Below are positions 27,249 to 36,837 of a DNA stretch of 61,549 nucleotides, piece after piece. The DNA is from JAWKMZ01 sp041391965 (GTDB lineage: Bacteria > Bacteroidota > Bacteroidia > Flavobacteriales > Flavobacteriaceae). The stretch is from NCBI GenBank assembly GCA_041391965.1, contig JAWKMZ010000010.1:1-61549 (forward strand), written 5' to 3'. Both the position numbers and the translations under genes were made by a program. Under the pieces are notes generated by a model. That model was not told the DNA's origin. It worked only from the letters and a program-made list of their open reading frames with translations, and searched no databases. Within the stretch, counting starts at the first letter, position 1. The number at the start of each line of letters is the position of its first letter.

Positions 27249-28448
27249 ATGAAAAAATATATTTTAGCCCTAATCACATTAACCATTTTTAATCAGTCAA
27301 AGGCGCAGGAAACTGTCATTTTTGACAACCAATCTTCAGTAATTACCACAGGAGTTCCATTTCTATTAATTGCTTCAGATGCACGTGCTGCTGGTATGGC
27401 AGATATGGGTGTTGCAACCTCGCCAGATGCTTATTCACAACAATGGAACCAAGCAAAATACTCATTTTCTGAAACCAAATCTGGTATTGGTGTGAGCTAT
27501 ACACCTTATTTAAGCAAATTGGTAAATGACATATTTTTGGGCAATGTGACTTATTTTAATCGTATTAACGACCGAAGTGCCTTTGCAGCAAGTTTTAAAT
27601 ATTTTAGTTTAGGTCAAATAGATATTGTGCAAGATGAATTTTCTGAAGCGTTAGTAGAAAAGCCAAATGAATTAACTTTGGATGCATCCTATTCTTTAAG
27701 ATTAGCAGACCAATTTTCAATGGCTGTTGGCTTGCGCTATTTGCGCTCCGATTTAAAAATTCAGGCAGTTGATGCCAATGCAAGTGCTGCAAGCTCAATT
27801 GCAGTTGATATTTCTGGATATTATCAAAGTGAAGAAGAAGCCTATGATAGTTTTAATGGTAGAACCCGTTTAGGATTTGCTATCCAAAATTTAGGACCTC
27901 CCATTAAATATGATGATGCAGGAAGAGAAAACTTTTTACCAACCAACTTAAGACTTGGTGGAGGTTTTGATTTTATATTTGATGAATACAACACTTTGGC
28001 AGTAACCGCTGAGGTTACCAAACTGTTAGTGCCAACACCACCAATTTTAGGATTTGTTGATACTGATGGAGATGGAACTCAAGACTCAGATGAACCAACC
28101 ATTATTGTAAAAGGTAAAGATAACAACGTAAGTTTTGTACAAGGTATTTTCCAATCGTTTGGAGATGCTCCAGGTGGTTTTAGTGAAGAGCTAAAAGAAT
28201 TTACCTGGGCTTTAGGTGCTGAATACAGATACGAAAATTCTTTTGCCTTTAGAGCTGGTTACTTTAATGAAAGTGAAGACAAAGGTGCACGTAAGTTTTT
28301 TGCGCTTGGAGCAGGTTTTAAATACACAACCATCAATATAGATATGTCTTATTTATTTTCAGCATCAAAAATTCAAAGCCCATTAGAAAATACTTTGCGT
28401 TTTTCTTTGACATTTAATTTTGGAGATGGCGAGTATGATGAATATTAG
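27249..28448 (+). CDS. porV: type IX secretion outer-membrane protein PorV
   Basis: A 400-residue outer-membrane beta-barrel of the FadL type, also called LptO. The signal peptide MKKYILALITLTIFNQSKAQ starts at 27249. An in-frame ATG at 27228 would put seven extra residues ahead of it. The family signature DARAAGMADMGVATSPDAYS is near residues 35-55, and the C-terminus is a row of amphipathic strands ending in FNFGDGEYDEY. PorV shuttles cargo from the translocon to PorU. It lies directly downstream of porU, as in other flavobacteria. Confidence 0.95.
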   Translation: MKKYILALITLTIFNQSKAQETVIFDNQSSVITTGVPFLLIASDARAAGMADMGVATSPDAYSQQWNQAKYSFSETKSGIGVSYTPYLSKLVNDIFLGNVTYFNRINDRSAFAASFKYFSLGQIDIVQDEFSEALVEKPNELTLDASYSLRLADQFSMAVGLRYLRSDLKIQAVDANASAASSIAVDISGYYQSEEEAYDSFNGRTRLGFAIQNLGPPIKYDDAGRENFLPTNLRLGGGFDFIFDEYNTLAVTAEVTKLLVPTPPILGFVDTDGDGTQDSDEPTIIVKGKDNNVSFVQGIFQSFGDAPGGFSEELKEFTWALGAEYRYENSFAFRAGYFNESEDKGARKFFALGAGFKYTTINIDMSYLFSASKIQSPLENTLRFSLTFNFGDGEYDEY

Positions 28449-28471
28449 AAATTGTTAAAATCAAGATATTA

Positions 28472-28507
28472 AAAACTATTGTTTATATTAAAGCAATAGT
28501 TTTTTTG
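28472..28507 (+). terminator. intrinsic terminator after porV
   Basis: AAAACTATTG pairs with CAATAGTTTT, followed by T residues. It separates porV from cdd. Confidence 0.8.
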
Positions 28508-28524
28508 TCTCATACCATTTTAAA

Positions 28525-29007
28525 ATGAAGGAAGTAAAAATAGAATCCACGTTAACAGTTTACGAAAACTTTGAAGAATTACCACAAAACATAGCTTCGT
28601 TGATGAAAAAGGCCATGGAAGCCAGACAAAAATCGTATTCACCTTATTCCAAGTTTAGTGTTGGAGCCGCTTTGCTATTGGAAAATGGCGAAATTATCAC
28701 AGGAAGCAACCAAGAAAATGCTTCATATCCATCTGGTTTATGTGCTGAACGGACTGCTATTTATTATGCTGGAGCACAATATCCAACTGCAAAAATTATA
28801 CAAATGGCCATTGTTGCAGGCTCTAATGTCAAACAAACAGTCTTACCAATTCCGCCTTGTGGCGCTTGTCGTCAAGCCATCGCAGAATATGAAATAAAAC
28901 AAGAATCTCCTATTGAAATCTATTTTATGGGTGAAACAGGCAAAGTTGTTAAGTCTAATTCTCTTGCCAATCTACTACCTTTGGGCTTTGATAAATCATT
29001 TCTATAA
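28525..29007 (+). CDS. cdd: cytidine deaminase
   Basis: A 160-residue zinc enzyme of pyrimidine salvage that turns cytidine or deoxycytidine into uridine or deoxyuridine. The zinc and proton-shuttle motif CAE is at residues 73-75, and PPCGACRQ supplies C112 and C115. PYSKFSVGAAL and the NQENASYPSG substrate loop are conserved. The size fits the tetrameric homomeric class. It has a short N-terminal extension. Confidence 0.96.
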   Translation: MKEVKIESTLTVYENFEELPQNIASLMKKAMEARQKSYSPYSKFSVGAALLLENGEIITGSNQENASYPSGLCAERTAIYYAGAQYPTAKIIQMAIVAGSNVKQTVLPIPPCGACRQAIAEYEIKQESPIEIYFMGETGKVVKSNSLANLLPLGFDKSFL

Positions 29008-29060
29008 CGTTTTCGTTTAAATTTTACGAATTACTGTTTTTTCATTAGTCAGTAAAGTGT

Positions 29061-29068
29061 TACTTTTG
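29061..29068 (+). promoter_or_regulatory. housekeeping -7 box for pdhA-pdhC
   Basis: TACTTTTG, a full TAnnTTTG match, lies 29 bases before the pdhA start. Confidence 0.6.
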
Positions 29069-29096
29069 TTATTCGTTTATTAAATTAACGTTACTA

Positions 29097-30095
29097 ATGC
29101 AAAAAATAACAAAGGAAGTTTACCTGAAGTGGTATGAAGACATGTTGTTCTGGAGAAAGTTTGAAGACAAACTTGCAGCCGTTTATATACAACAAAAAGT
29201 AAGAGGATTTCTTCACTTATATAATGGTCAAGAAGCCATTTTAGCAGGCGCTTTGCATGCTATGGATTTGACCAAAGACAAAATGATAACCGCCTATCGC
29301 AATCACGTACAACCTATAGGTATGGGAGTTGACCCAAAACGTGTGATGGCAGAATTATATGGTAAAGCCACAGGAACTTCACAAGGGCTTGGTGGCTCGA
29401 TGCATATTTTTTCTAAAGAACACCGTTTTTATGGAGGTCATGGTATTGTTGGTGGTCAAATTCCGTTAGGAGCAGGTATTGCTTTTGGCGATAAATACCA
29501 TGGAAGTGATGCTGTTACCTTGTGTTGTTTTGGAGATGGAGCAGCACGCCAAGGGTCCTTACATGAAAGTTTTAACTTAGCAATGCTTTGGAAATTACCA
29601 GTTGTTTTTGTTTGTGAAAACAATGGCTATGCCATGGGTACATCAGTTGAGCGTACAGCAAATCATACAGATATTTGGAAACTCGGTTTAGGTTACGAAA
29701 TGCCTTGTGGCCCAGTTGATGGGATGAACCCAATAAAAGTAGCAGAAGCTTTTGATGAAGCCATCCAAAGAGCGCGTCGTGGTGATGGTCCAACATTTTT
29801 AGAATTAAAAACTTATCGTTACAGAGGCCATTCTATGAGTGATGCACAACATTACAGAACAAAAGAAGAAGTGGCTGAATATCAAAAAATTGATCCTATT
29901 ACTCAAGTAAAAGAAATCATCCTCGAAAATAAATATGCTACTGAAAAAGATATTGAAGTTATTGATCAGCGTGTAAAAGATTTAGTAGCTGAATGTGAAA
30001 AATTTGCTGAAGAATCACCTTATCCTGAAAAAAACGTCATGTATGATGCTGTTTACGAACAAAAGGATTATCCATTTATACAACACAAATTATAA
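29097..30095 (+). CDS. pdhA: pyruvate dehydrogenase E1 component, alpha subunit
   Basis: A 332-residue thiamine-diphosphate enzyme subunit. The cofactor motif GDGAARQGSLHESFNLA and the regulatory-loop-like YRYRGHSMSDAQHYR segment are clear. E1 decarboxylates pyruvate and transfers the acetyl group to the lipoyl arm of E2. The E2 gene starts three bases after its stop codon. The beta subunit is not adjacent and must be elsewhere in the genome. Confidence 0.95.
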   Translation: MQKITKEVYLKWYEDMLFWRKFEDKLAAVYIQQKVRGFLHLYNGQEAILAGALHAMDLTKDKMITAYRNHVQPIGMGVDPKRVMAELYGKATGTSQGLGGSMHIFSKEHRFYGGHGIVGGQIPLGAGIAFGDKYHGSDAVTLCCFGDGAARQGSLHESFNLAMLWKLPVVFVCENNGYAMGTSVERTANHTDIWKLGLGYEMPCGPVDGMNPIKVAEAFDEAIQRARRGDGPTFLELKTYRYRGHSMSDAQHYRTKEEVAEYQKIDPITQVKEIILENKYATEKDIEVIDQRVKDLVAECEKFAEESPYPEKNVMYDAVYEQKDYPFIQHKL

Positions 30096-30098
30096 GGT

Positions 30099-31712
30099 AT
30101 GGCAGAAGTAATTAATATGCCTCGTTTGAGTGACACCATGGAAGAAGGGACCGTTGCAACGTGGTTGAAAAAAGTTGGAGATGCAGTAAAGGAAGGAGAT
30201 ATTCTTGCTGAAATTGAAACCGATAAAGCCACTATGGAGTTTGAATCTTTCTATGAAGGAACATTGCTTTATATTGGTGTTAAAGAAGGTGAAACTACGA
30301 AAGTAGACGAGCTTTTAGCAATAATTGGCAATGAAGGCGAAGATGTTTCGGCATTAATAAAAGGCAATCAAACAAAGTCTAAATCTGAAACACCTGCTAA
30401 AGAACAAGCTAAAGAAACTCCTAAAACAGAAACGACATCAACTTCAGAGGATATACCAGAAGGTGTAACCGTTGTAACCATGCCACGATTAAGTGATACT
30501 ATGGAAGAAGGAACAGTTGCCACTTGGTTAAAAAAAGTGGGTGACACAGTTAACGAAGGCGATATTTTGGCTGAGATAGAAACCGATAAAGCCACTATGG
30601 AGTTTGAATCTTTTCAATCTGGAACGTTGTTATATATTGGTTTAAACGAAGGAGAATCGGCAAAAGTAGATGCCTTATTAGCTATTATTGGCCCAAAAGG
30701 AACCGATGTTTCTAATGTTGCTAAAAACTTTAAATTAGATACAACCTCTGATACACCAAAAGAAACACCGAAAGAAGCTCCAAAAAAAGAAGAAGATTCT
30801 AAATCGGTAACAACACCTTCAACTTCAGATTTGCCATTAACTTCAGCATCAGATTCGAGCAGAATTTTTATCTCTCCTTTAGCCAAAAAAATGGCAGAAG
30901 AAAAAGGGATTAATATTTCGCAAGTAAAAGGGTCTGGAGAAAATGGTCGTATCGTTAAACGCGATATCGAAAACTTTACACCTGGAGCAAGTTCTCCAGC
31001 AACTGTTGGCAAATTTGTTCCAACAGGACAAGAAGATTTTGATGAGAAACCAAACTCGCAAATGCGTAAAGTGATTGCAAAACGTTTGGCCGAATCTAAA
31101 TTTACTGCGCCACACTATTACTTAAATGTAGAGTTTGATATGGAAAATGCCATTGCTTTTAGAGAGCAATTCAACTCCATTCCAGATACTAAAATTTCAT
31201 TCAACGATATGATTGTTAAAGCATGCGCTTTGGCATTAAAACAGCATCCGCAAGTAAACTCACAATGGTTTGCAGATAAAATGCGATTAAACAATCACGT
31301 TCATATTGGTGTTGCTGTTGCTGTTGAAGATGGCTTAGTAGTTCCTGTGGTTCGTTTTGCTAATGAGCAAAGTTTACCTCAAATTGGTGCTGCAGTAAAA
31401 GATTATGCTGGTAGAGCAAGAAACAAAAAATTAACACCTCAAGAAATGGAAGGTAGCACGTTTACAGTTTCTAATCTTGGTATGTTTGGTATTGAAAGCT
31501 TTACATCAATTATCAATCAGCCAAATTCAGCAATTTTATCTGTTGGAGCCATAGTTGAAAAACCAGTGGTTAAAAAAGGTCAAATAGTTGTTGGCAATAC
31601 GATGAAGTTGTGTTTAGCATGCGACCATAGAACCGTTGATGGAGCTACTGGAGCACAATTTCTTCAAACATTGAAAGGGTTTATTGAAAATCCTGTGACG
31701 ATGTTGGTGTAA
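30099..31712 (+). CDS. pdhC: pyruvate dehydrogenase E2, dihydrolipoamide acetyltransferase
   Basis: A 537-residue core subunit. It has two lipoyl domains, each with ETDKATMEF, and the lipoylated lysines are K43 and K164. A Pro/Thr/Lys-rich linker, a peripheral-subunit-binding domain (SPLAKKMAEEKGINISQVKG, about residues 260-295) and the catalytic acetyltransferase domain follow, with H510 and D514 in HRTVDG. The two lipoyl domains are near-identical in the middle, which points to an internal duplication. It is co-transcribed with pdhA. Confidence 0.96.
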   Translation: MAEVINMPRLSDTMEEGTVATWLKKVGDAVKEGDILAEIETDKATMEFESFYEGTLLYIGVKEGETTKVDELLAIIGNEGEDVSALIKGNQTKSKSETPAKEQAKETPKTETTSTSEDIPEGVTVVTMPRLSDTMEEGTVATWLKKVGDTVNEGDILAEIETDKATMEFESFQSGTLLYIGLNEGESAKVDALLAIIGPKGTDVSNVAKNFKLDTTSDTPKETPKEAPKKEEDSKSVTTPSTSDLPLTSASDSSRIFISPLAKKMAEEKGINISQVKGSGENGRIVKRDIENFTPGASSPATVGKFVPTGQEDFDEKPNSQMRKVIAKRLAESKFTAPHYYLNVEFDMENAIAFREQFNSIPDTKISFNDMIVKACALALKQHPQVNSQWFADKMRLNNHVHIGVAVAVEDGLVVPVVRFANEQSLPQIGAAVKDYAGRARNKKLTPQEMEGSTFTVSNLGMFGIESFTSIINQPNSAILSVGAIVEKPVVKKGQIVVGNTMKLCLACDHRTVDGATGAQFLQTLKGFIENPVTMLV

Positions 31713-31741
31713 TTTTTAAAACCCAATTTGATGATATAAGT

Positions 31742-31776
31742 ATCCCAATTCAATTATTTTGAGTTGGGATTTTTTA
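31742..31776 (+). terminator. intrinsic terminator after pdhC
   Basis: ATCCCAATTC pairs with GAGTTGGGAT (one wobble), followed by TTTTTT. Confidence 0.8.
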
Positions 31777-31800
31777 TCTTTAAGTTTTTAATTAAAAGGA

Positions 31801-32484
31801 ATGACTAAAAACATTATTATCACAGGAACAAGTAGAGGTATTGGTTTTGAGTTGGTTAAATTATTTGCCAATCAAGGTCATAACGTGTTGGCTTTGTCTC
31901 GTAACGAAATGCCTATTAAGTTATTAAATTTAAAAAATGTGACGGCTTTCCCATTTGATTTAAGTGATGCTGAAGCGTATCACAAAGTAGAAAATTTTAT
32001 AAAATCAGGATGGAATCATGTTGATGTATTGATTAATAATGCAGGACAATTACTAAACCGACCATTTGCTCAAACGTCCATGACAGATTTTGAAGAAGTG
32101 TATAAAACCAATGTTTTTGGTGTTGCTGAACTTACAAGGTTGGTAATTCCCTTTATGAAAAAAGATGGACATGTGGTTTCTATAAGTTCTATGGGAGGCG
32201 TTCAAGGCAGTATGAAATTTGCGGGATTAGCAGCTTACAGCTCTAGTAAGGCGGCAGTCATTACATTAACCGAATTATTAGCAGAAGAATACAAAGAAAC
32301 TGGGCCTTCCTTTAATGTCTTAGCACTTGGCGCTGTTCAAACGGAAATGTTGGAAGAAGCGTTTCCTGGTTATAAAGCCAATACCTCTGCAATTGAAATG
32401 GCACATTATATTTTTGATTTTGCCTTAAATGGACATCAATATTATAATGGAAAATTATTACAAGTATCCAATTCTACACCTTAA
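31801..32484 (+). CDS. short-chain dehydrogenase/reductase
   Basis: A 227-residue SDR oxidoreductase. The cofactor motif GTSRGIGFE (a TGxxxGxG variant) is at residues 8-16. LINNAG, the catalytic serine segment VVSISSMGG and the YSSSKAA active-site motif follow. The residues after the second strand do not clearly decide between NAD and NADP. The substrate is unknown. It converges with the next gene, its stop two bases away. Confidence 0.9.
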   Translation: MTKNIIITGTSRGIGFELVKLFANQGHNVLALSRNEMPIKLLNLKNVTAFPFDLSDAEAYHKVENFIKSGWNHVDVLINNAGQLLNRPFAQTSMTDFEEVYKTNVFGVAELTRLVIPFMKKDGHVVSISSMGGVQGSMKFAGLAAYSSSKAAVITLTELLAEEYKETGPSFNVLALGAVQTEMLEEAFPGYKANTSAIEMAHYIFDFALNGHQYYNGKLLQVSNSTP

Positions 32485-32485
32485 T

Positions 32486-32995
32486 TTATAGTTTTAAACC
32501 TTGGGTGGTAAACGAAATGCCTTGTTGACCTGAAGTAGAAATCATAACGGCTTCAAAAACAGGTTCATGGCTATTTTTTTGTGTTGCCCAATCAAAAATA
32601 AAATTGGCACCAGAACCACCATGGCTGTCTTTTTCGTCAATTACAATTTCAATAGTTTCTAATGGTTTTATAAAAATTGGTGAGTCAAAATAACTGCGAA
32701 TCAAATCGCCTTTGGTGTTGTAATAATCGGCTTTTAAGATATAAATAGCATCTGTAGTACTCACATTACGCAAACTTACGGTCACTGTTAAACTAATACT
32801 TCTATGTTCAGTGACACTATAAATTTCAGAATAGACAGACAAATAACTGCTGCCTTTTATTAAACTATCAGTTTCTTTTAGTTGTACACTGCGTTTTTCC
32901 CAATTTATAGGATTGACAGAACTGACCTCTTTCGTTTCTTTCTGGCAAGAGGTGAAGGTTAAAATCAGGAAAAGCGTGTAGTACAAATATTTCAT
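32486..32995 (-). CDS. DUF1425/YcfL-like lipoprotein
   Basis: A 169-residue lipoprotein with the lipidated cysteine at residue 17 (ILTFTSC). The body resembles the YcfL/DUF1425 beta-sandwich (VSLRNVSTTDAIYILKADYY and IKPLETIEIVIDEKDSHG). Members are envelope proteins of unknown role. The adjoining exported protein at 33002-33505 lies six bases upstream on the same strand, so the two form an operon. Confidence 0.75.
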   Translation of the reverse strand: MKYLYYTLFLILTFTSCQKETKEVSSVNPINWEKRSVQLKETDSLIKGSSYLSVYSEIYSVTEHRSISLTVTVSLRNVSTTDAIYILKADYYNTKGDLIRSYFDSPIFIKPLETIEIVIDEKDSHGGSGANFIFDWATQKNSHEPVFEAVMISTSGQQGISFTTQGLKL

Positions 32996-33001
32996 AGTTG
33001 C

Positions 33002-33505
33002 TTAATTAATCAATTTTGTTTCTAACCATTTTTTTAAATCGGTTTCCGTTAATTTTAGTAATTTCTCGATGTTTTTGTCTTTTTTTATCTCAGTTTTTTC
33101 ATTGTTGCTATAAAATGTCATCAGATTTTTGACACCTGCTAAATTACCATTAAACGTCGATTTGTCTTTAGGATTCTGTAATGCGTATTTGGTCCATCCA
33201 CCTAAAAAAAGCATCATTAAATCTGGATTTTTTTCAGTCAAATCGACCACATAAGGTGCTAAATTAATGCTGACATTTGGAGCTCCTGTAAGCCATTGCA
33301 TCAAAAAAGCATTCGCTTCTTTTCGTTTTTCGGTGTCTTGGTTGATAGGTGTGTTTTCTAACCAATTAATACATTTTATGATGTCTTTTTCATATTTGGC
33401 GTAATCTTTTTCAACTTTAAACGTGTAGTTTTTTGGGACTTCAAAATTTTGTGAAATAACTAAAGTCGAAAAAGTTAAAGCTAACACTAAGGCTAAATTT
33501 TTCAT
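33002..33505 (-). CDS. conserved exported protein of unknown function
   Basis: A 167-residue protein with a clear signal peptide (MKNLALVLALTFSTLVISQ). The mature part is helical and rich in Lys and Asn, without cysteines that suggest a cofactor apart from one in IKCINWLENTP. I do not recognise a named domain. I recall similar proteins only from flavobacteria. It is the first gene of a two-gene unit with the lipoprotein at 32486-32995. Confidence 0.7.
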   Translation of the reverse strand: MKNLALVLALTFSTLVISQNFEVPKNYTFKVEKDYAKYEKDIIKCINWLENTPINQDTEKRKEANAFLMQWLTGAPNVSINLAPYVVDLTEKNPDLMMLFLGGWTKYALQNPKDKSTFNGNLAGVKNLMTFYSNNEKTEIKKDKNIEKLLKLTETDLKKWLETKLIN

Positions 33506-33547
33506 GGTTGTAGATTTAGATTGTAAATGTTGTTTTTGTAAATATAA

Positions 33548-35863
33548 TTAAAAAACAAGTCTAAAACTCACATTTGGCGTAATGCCTAAGGATACATTTT
33601 CTATTTTGTTGATGTTGCCATCACTATCCTTATTATAATAGGTGTTGATGACATTTTTTTTGTTGAAAATATTCCAGATGGAAGCACCAATAGAAGCATT
33701 GACTTTATTGGTAAATTGAAATTGATACGTTGTAGAAAAATCGGTACGTAAATAATCGCTTAAACGCTTGCTGTTTGGTAATTCATAATTAATAAGCGAA
33801 GTGTTGTTTTGCGTAGCAGTTGGAGCTGTTGTTGGCTTTCCAGAATGCCAATTGGCGCCAAGAGCCACTTTTAGATTTTTAAATGTGTAAGTACCAGCAA
33901 AAGTTGCAGTGTGTTTAATATCGAGATTGTTTGGGAATTGATTACCATTATTAAGATTATCAAATTTATAATTGTTGCTGCTGTATGAATAACTAAACCA
34001 GGTAGAAAAATTGGTAAATTGTTTGTTTATCAAAAAGTCAATCCCTTTGGTAGTGTAACGTCCAATAGCGTTTGTAAATTGATATTGGTTTTGAAACCCT
34101 TGACTTCTGCTTGTAATACCATCTACATCTTTAACAAAAGCTTCGACACTTAAGAGCCACTTGTTTCTGTTGTAATGAATGCCTACAGATGCTTGCGCAC
34201 TTTTAATAATGGGAATATTGTCATTATTTGATAAAATCCATCGTCGTTTTTCAATACCTAAAAAATCGTTTTGCAAATCGATGATTTGCGACATGGTTTG
34301 ACTTTTTATTTCACCAAGTAATTCTAATCTAAAATTGTTATTGAGTTTGTGACTAACCGCTAAACGAGGTTCTGTATAAAACTCCGAAAATTTTTCTATA
34401 TAATTGGTTCTGAGTCCAATTCGTGCATAGGTATGTTTATTAGCTGAGGTAAATTCCGCTTCACCATAAATGGCATGTGAACGATTAACTTCTTTAATAT
34501 ATCGTGTAAAATTTGGGTTGTTGACATCTTCAAAATTGCCAACCACCACTTGATTGAACTGATAACCACCATGAAGTTTTAAATTGCTATCAATATGGTT
34601 GGTTGCATTTATTTTGATGCCCAAATCGCTCACATTGTTTTCTTGGTTCAAACGTTGGTTGTTGGTTACATCATAATTGATGGTGTTCAAATCGTAATGT
34701 GACCAATAAAATTGTGCTGTGGTGGTCAATTTATTGTTCCAATATTTTAAATACTCAATACCTGTCGCGAGGTTATTTTGTTTGAGTCTGCTTTGTAAAG
34801 ATTCATTACTGTTTGTGATTGTTGACTGTTCATCATAACTCAAACGGTTATTAATGGCCAAAAAGTTGAGTCGTAGTTGGTCAGAGTCAGTAATATCATA
34901 CAGATATTTTAGTGAGGCATCATAAAAGTAAAAACGTTCATTGTTAGAAACCGATGAATTGTTTTGTTGTTGTTGGTTTGAAAAATCAGAATCCTGAAAA
35001 GCACGTTTAAAATACTGTTCATAAGTTGGTGTGTAGATAAGGTCAGTAATAGAACGTCTTGCAGAAGCTTGAATTTCAGTCTTTTTGTTTAAAGGAACTT
35101 TTGCAAACGCATCAGCACTTATCAAATTAAAACCTGCTCCAGCTTTAAAATCTTGATCTAAAGCATTAGATTGTTCGATGTCGATAACACTACTGACACC
35201 ATCACCATATTTTACACTAGTGCCATTTTTGGAGACGTTGACATCTGTAGTTAGGTATGGATTAAAAGCTGAAACTAAGCCAAAAAAATGACCCGATTGA
35301 TACATTTTAATGCCATCCCAAAGAATCAGGTTTTGGTCGTGTGTTCCGCCTCTAACATTAATGTTTGAAACAGTTTCGTCCACACTCAAAACACCAGGAA
35401 GCGCTTGTATGGTTTGTAAAATGTCAGGTTCTATCAATCCAGGAAGGATGCCAAATTTTTGAGTTTTGATGACAATTTTTCCATCACTTTTTTTAGAAAT
35501 TCCTTTGGTTAAATAGTTAGTGATGACGACTTCTTCCAATTTTTGAGTGATAAAGGCACTAAATGGATTGCTTCTGCTTGATATCACAACACTTGTATTA
35601 TCAATGGTTATAAAGTCTAAATTGGTGTCGTTTTGTAACTGTTGCAAAGCTTGGGTAAGCGTTAAGTGTTTGTTAGGTATGTTTGCCGTTTTATCTTCAA
35701 TAACTTGGTCTAAATAGCTGAAATGGATGGTGTAACGTTGTTCTAATACAGATAATACTGTAATAAGTGGTTGCTTTTCTTTTGGTGTATTTTGAGCAAA
35801 ACTGCTATAAATACAACAAAAAAATGTAAGGATGACAGTGCAAATAATCCGATATTTACTCAC
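33548..35863 (-). CDS. TonB-dependent outer-membrane receptor with STN signalling domain
   Basis: A 771-residue receptor. The signal peptide is followed by an STN (secretin/TonB N-terminal) domain at about residues 30-95 (QRYTIHFSYLD and LTLTQALQQLQNDTNLDF), a plug domain (LPGVLSVDETVSNINVRGG, then LILWDGIKMYQSGHFFG) and a beta-barrel ending in a terminal phenylalanine (NVSFRLVF). The STN domain is the part that contacts a FecR anti-sigma factor, and fecR overlaps this gene by eight bases. The substrate is unknown and cannot be read from the sequence. Confidence 0.93.
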   Translation of the reverse strand: MSKYRIICTVILTFFCCIYSSFAQNTPKEKQPLITVLSVLEQRYTIHFSYLDQVIEDKTANIPNKHLTLTQALQQLQNDTNLDFITIDNTSVVISSRSNPFSAFITQKLEEVVITNYLTKGISKKSDGKIVIKTQKFGILPGLIEPDILQTIQALPGVLSVDETVSNINVRGGTHDQNLILWDGIKMYQSGHFFGLVSAFNPYLTTDVNVSKNGTSVKYGDGVSSVIDIEQSNALDQDFKAGAGFNLISADAFAKVPLNKKTEIQASARRSITDLIYTPTYEQYFKRAFQDSDFSNQQQQNNSSVSNNERFYFYDASLKYLYDITDSDQLRLNFLAINNRLSYDEQSTITNSNESLQSRLKQNNLATGIEYLKYWNNKLTTTAQFYWSHYDLNTINYDVTNNQRLNQENNVSDLGIKINATNHIDSNLKLHGGYQFNQVVVGNFEDVNNPNFTRYIKEVNRSHAIYGEAEFTSANKHTYARIGLRTNYIEKFSEFYTEPRLAVSHKLNNNFRLELLGEIKSQTMSQIIDLQNDFLGIEKRRWILSNNDNIPIIKSAQASVGIHYNRNKWLLSVEAFVKDVDGITSRSQGFQNQYQFTNAIGRYTTKGIDFLINKQFTNFSTWFSYSYSSNNYKFDNLNNGNQFPNNLDIKHTATFAGTYTFKNLKVALGANWHSGKPTTAPTATQNNTSLINYELPNSKRLSDYLRTDFSTTYQFQFTNKVNASIGASIWNIFNKKNVINTYYNKDSDGNINKIENVSLGITPNVSFRLVF

Positions 35864-36752
35864 GTTTTAATGTAATCGTATGGTCTGTTTGAGAATACGT
35901 TAAATGTAAAGGTAAAGTTATGGATTTTAAGGCAACCTCTAAGTTGTTGTGAGTAAAACTTCCTGTAAATAGTTGCGAATCGTTGACCTTTTGTAAATTG
36001 ATAGTTACATTGTATTGACGCTCAAATTCGGCAAGCACATCTTTGTAAGGTAAGCTTTTAAAGATACTGAGGTTGTTAATCCATGATGGTGCTGTTAAGT
36101 TTTCTTTTTCTGTTGCAATTAATTTCCCATCAATAAGTAATAAGTGGTCTCCAGGATGTAATTTGGTTTCTTTGTTATCATAAGTTACACCAACCAAACC
36201 TTCATAGCAAACCACTTCAAAAAAATGATTGCGTTGTTTTACATTAAATTGAGTGCCATAAACGGTTACTGTTCCATCTTTTGTATGCACTTTGAATGAG
36301 GATCCTTTGGCAACTTTAAAATAAGCTTCGCCATCCAATGTTACGTTTCTATTATTTGACCATTTATGTTTGTTAAAACTCAAGGTTGAAACCGCATTGA
36401 GCTGTACGCTTGATGCATCTGGTAATTGGAATGTTTCTTTTTGAGCTACCAATGTAGAAAATTTGGTGTCTAAAGTAGTTGTGTAATAATATAAACCAAA
36501 GCAAACTACTAAAATGGCAGCTACCTTACTAAAAGTGAGCAACAAGTTGTTCTTTGGTTTTTTGAGTGTTTTAATATGTTGCAATATTTGATTGAGCTCT
36601 TCAGATGTGTTGTATTCTGGAGCTTTCAAGTGTTTTACACCTTTGGTTAATGTTGCTAAAGCGTCATAATCTTCAAGCTTTTTAAAAGCTTCAAGTTCAG
36701 TAGCGTTTAGGTCGTTGTTTAACCATTTTTTTATTAAATCGTCTCGGTTCAT
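35856..36752 (-). CDS. FecR-family anti-sigma factor
   Basis: A 298-residue single-pass inner-membrane protein. A cytoplasmic N-terminal part (about residues 1-80) would hold the ECF sigma factor. A membrane helix lies at about 84-104, followed by the periplasmic FecR domain (LPDASSVQLNAVSTLSF, GEAYFKVAKGSSFKVHTKDG) and a C-terminal DUF4974-type domain with a YNVTINLQK segment. It would pass the receptor signal across the membrane. A predicted ECF promoter lies right in front of it (36769-36799). It overlaps the receptor gene by eight bases. Confidence 0.94.
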   Translation of the reverse strand: MNRDDLIKKWLNNDLNATELEAFKKLEDYDALATLTKGVKHLKAPEYNTSEELNQILQHIKTLKKPKNNLLLTFSKVAAILVVCFGLYYYTTTLDTKFSTLVAQKETFQLPDASSVQLNAVSTLSFNKHKWSNNRNVTLDGEAYFKVAKGSSFKVHTKDGTVTVYGTQFNVKQRNHFFEVVCYEGLVGVTYDNKETKLHPGDHLLLIDGKLIATEKENLTAPSWINNLSIFKSLPYKDVLAEFERQYNVTINLQKVNDSQLFTGSFTHNNLEVALKSITLPLHLTYSQTDHTITLKRE

Positions 36753-36768
36753 AATCTGTGTTACAACT

Positions 36769-36799
36769 ATATAACAGTTAACATTCTATTTTTCCTACC
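36769..36799 (-). promoter_or_regulatory. predicted ECF-sigma promoter of the fecR-receptor operon
   Basis: On the minus strand GGTAGGA (36793-36799) is followed by 16 bases and TGTTATAT (36769-36776). The same bipartite arrangement, with the same spacing, lies ahead of the divergent lipoprotein gene at 37393-37423. The predicted transcription start is 10-15 bases before the fecR ATG. I infer recognition by the neighbouring ECF factor (36838-37353). Confidence 0.6.
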
Positions 36800-36837
36800 T
36801 GCTTTTAAAATTCAAATTCAAGATTCGTTCATCAAAA

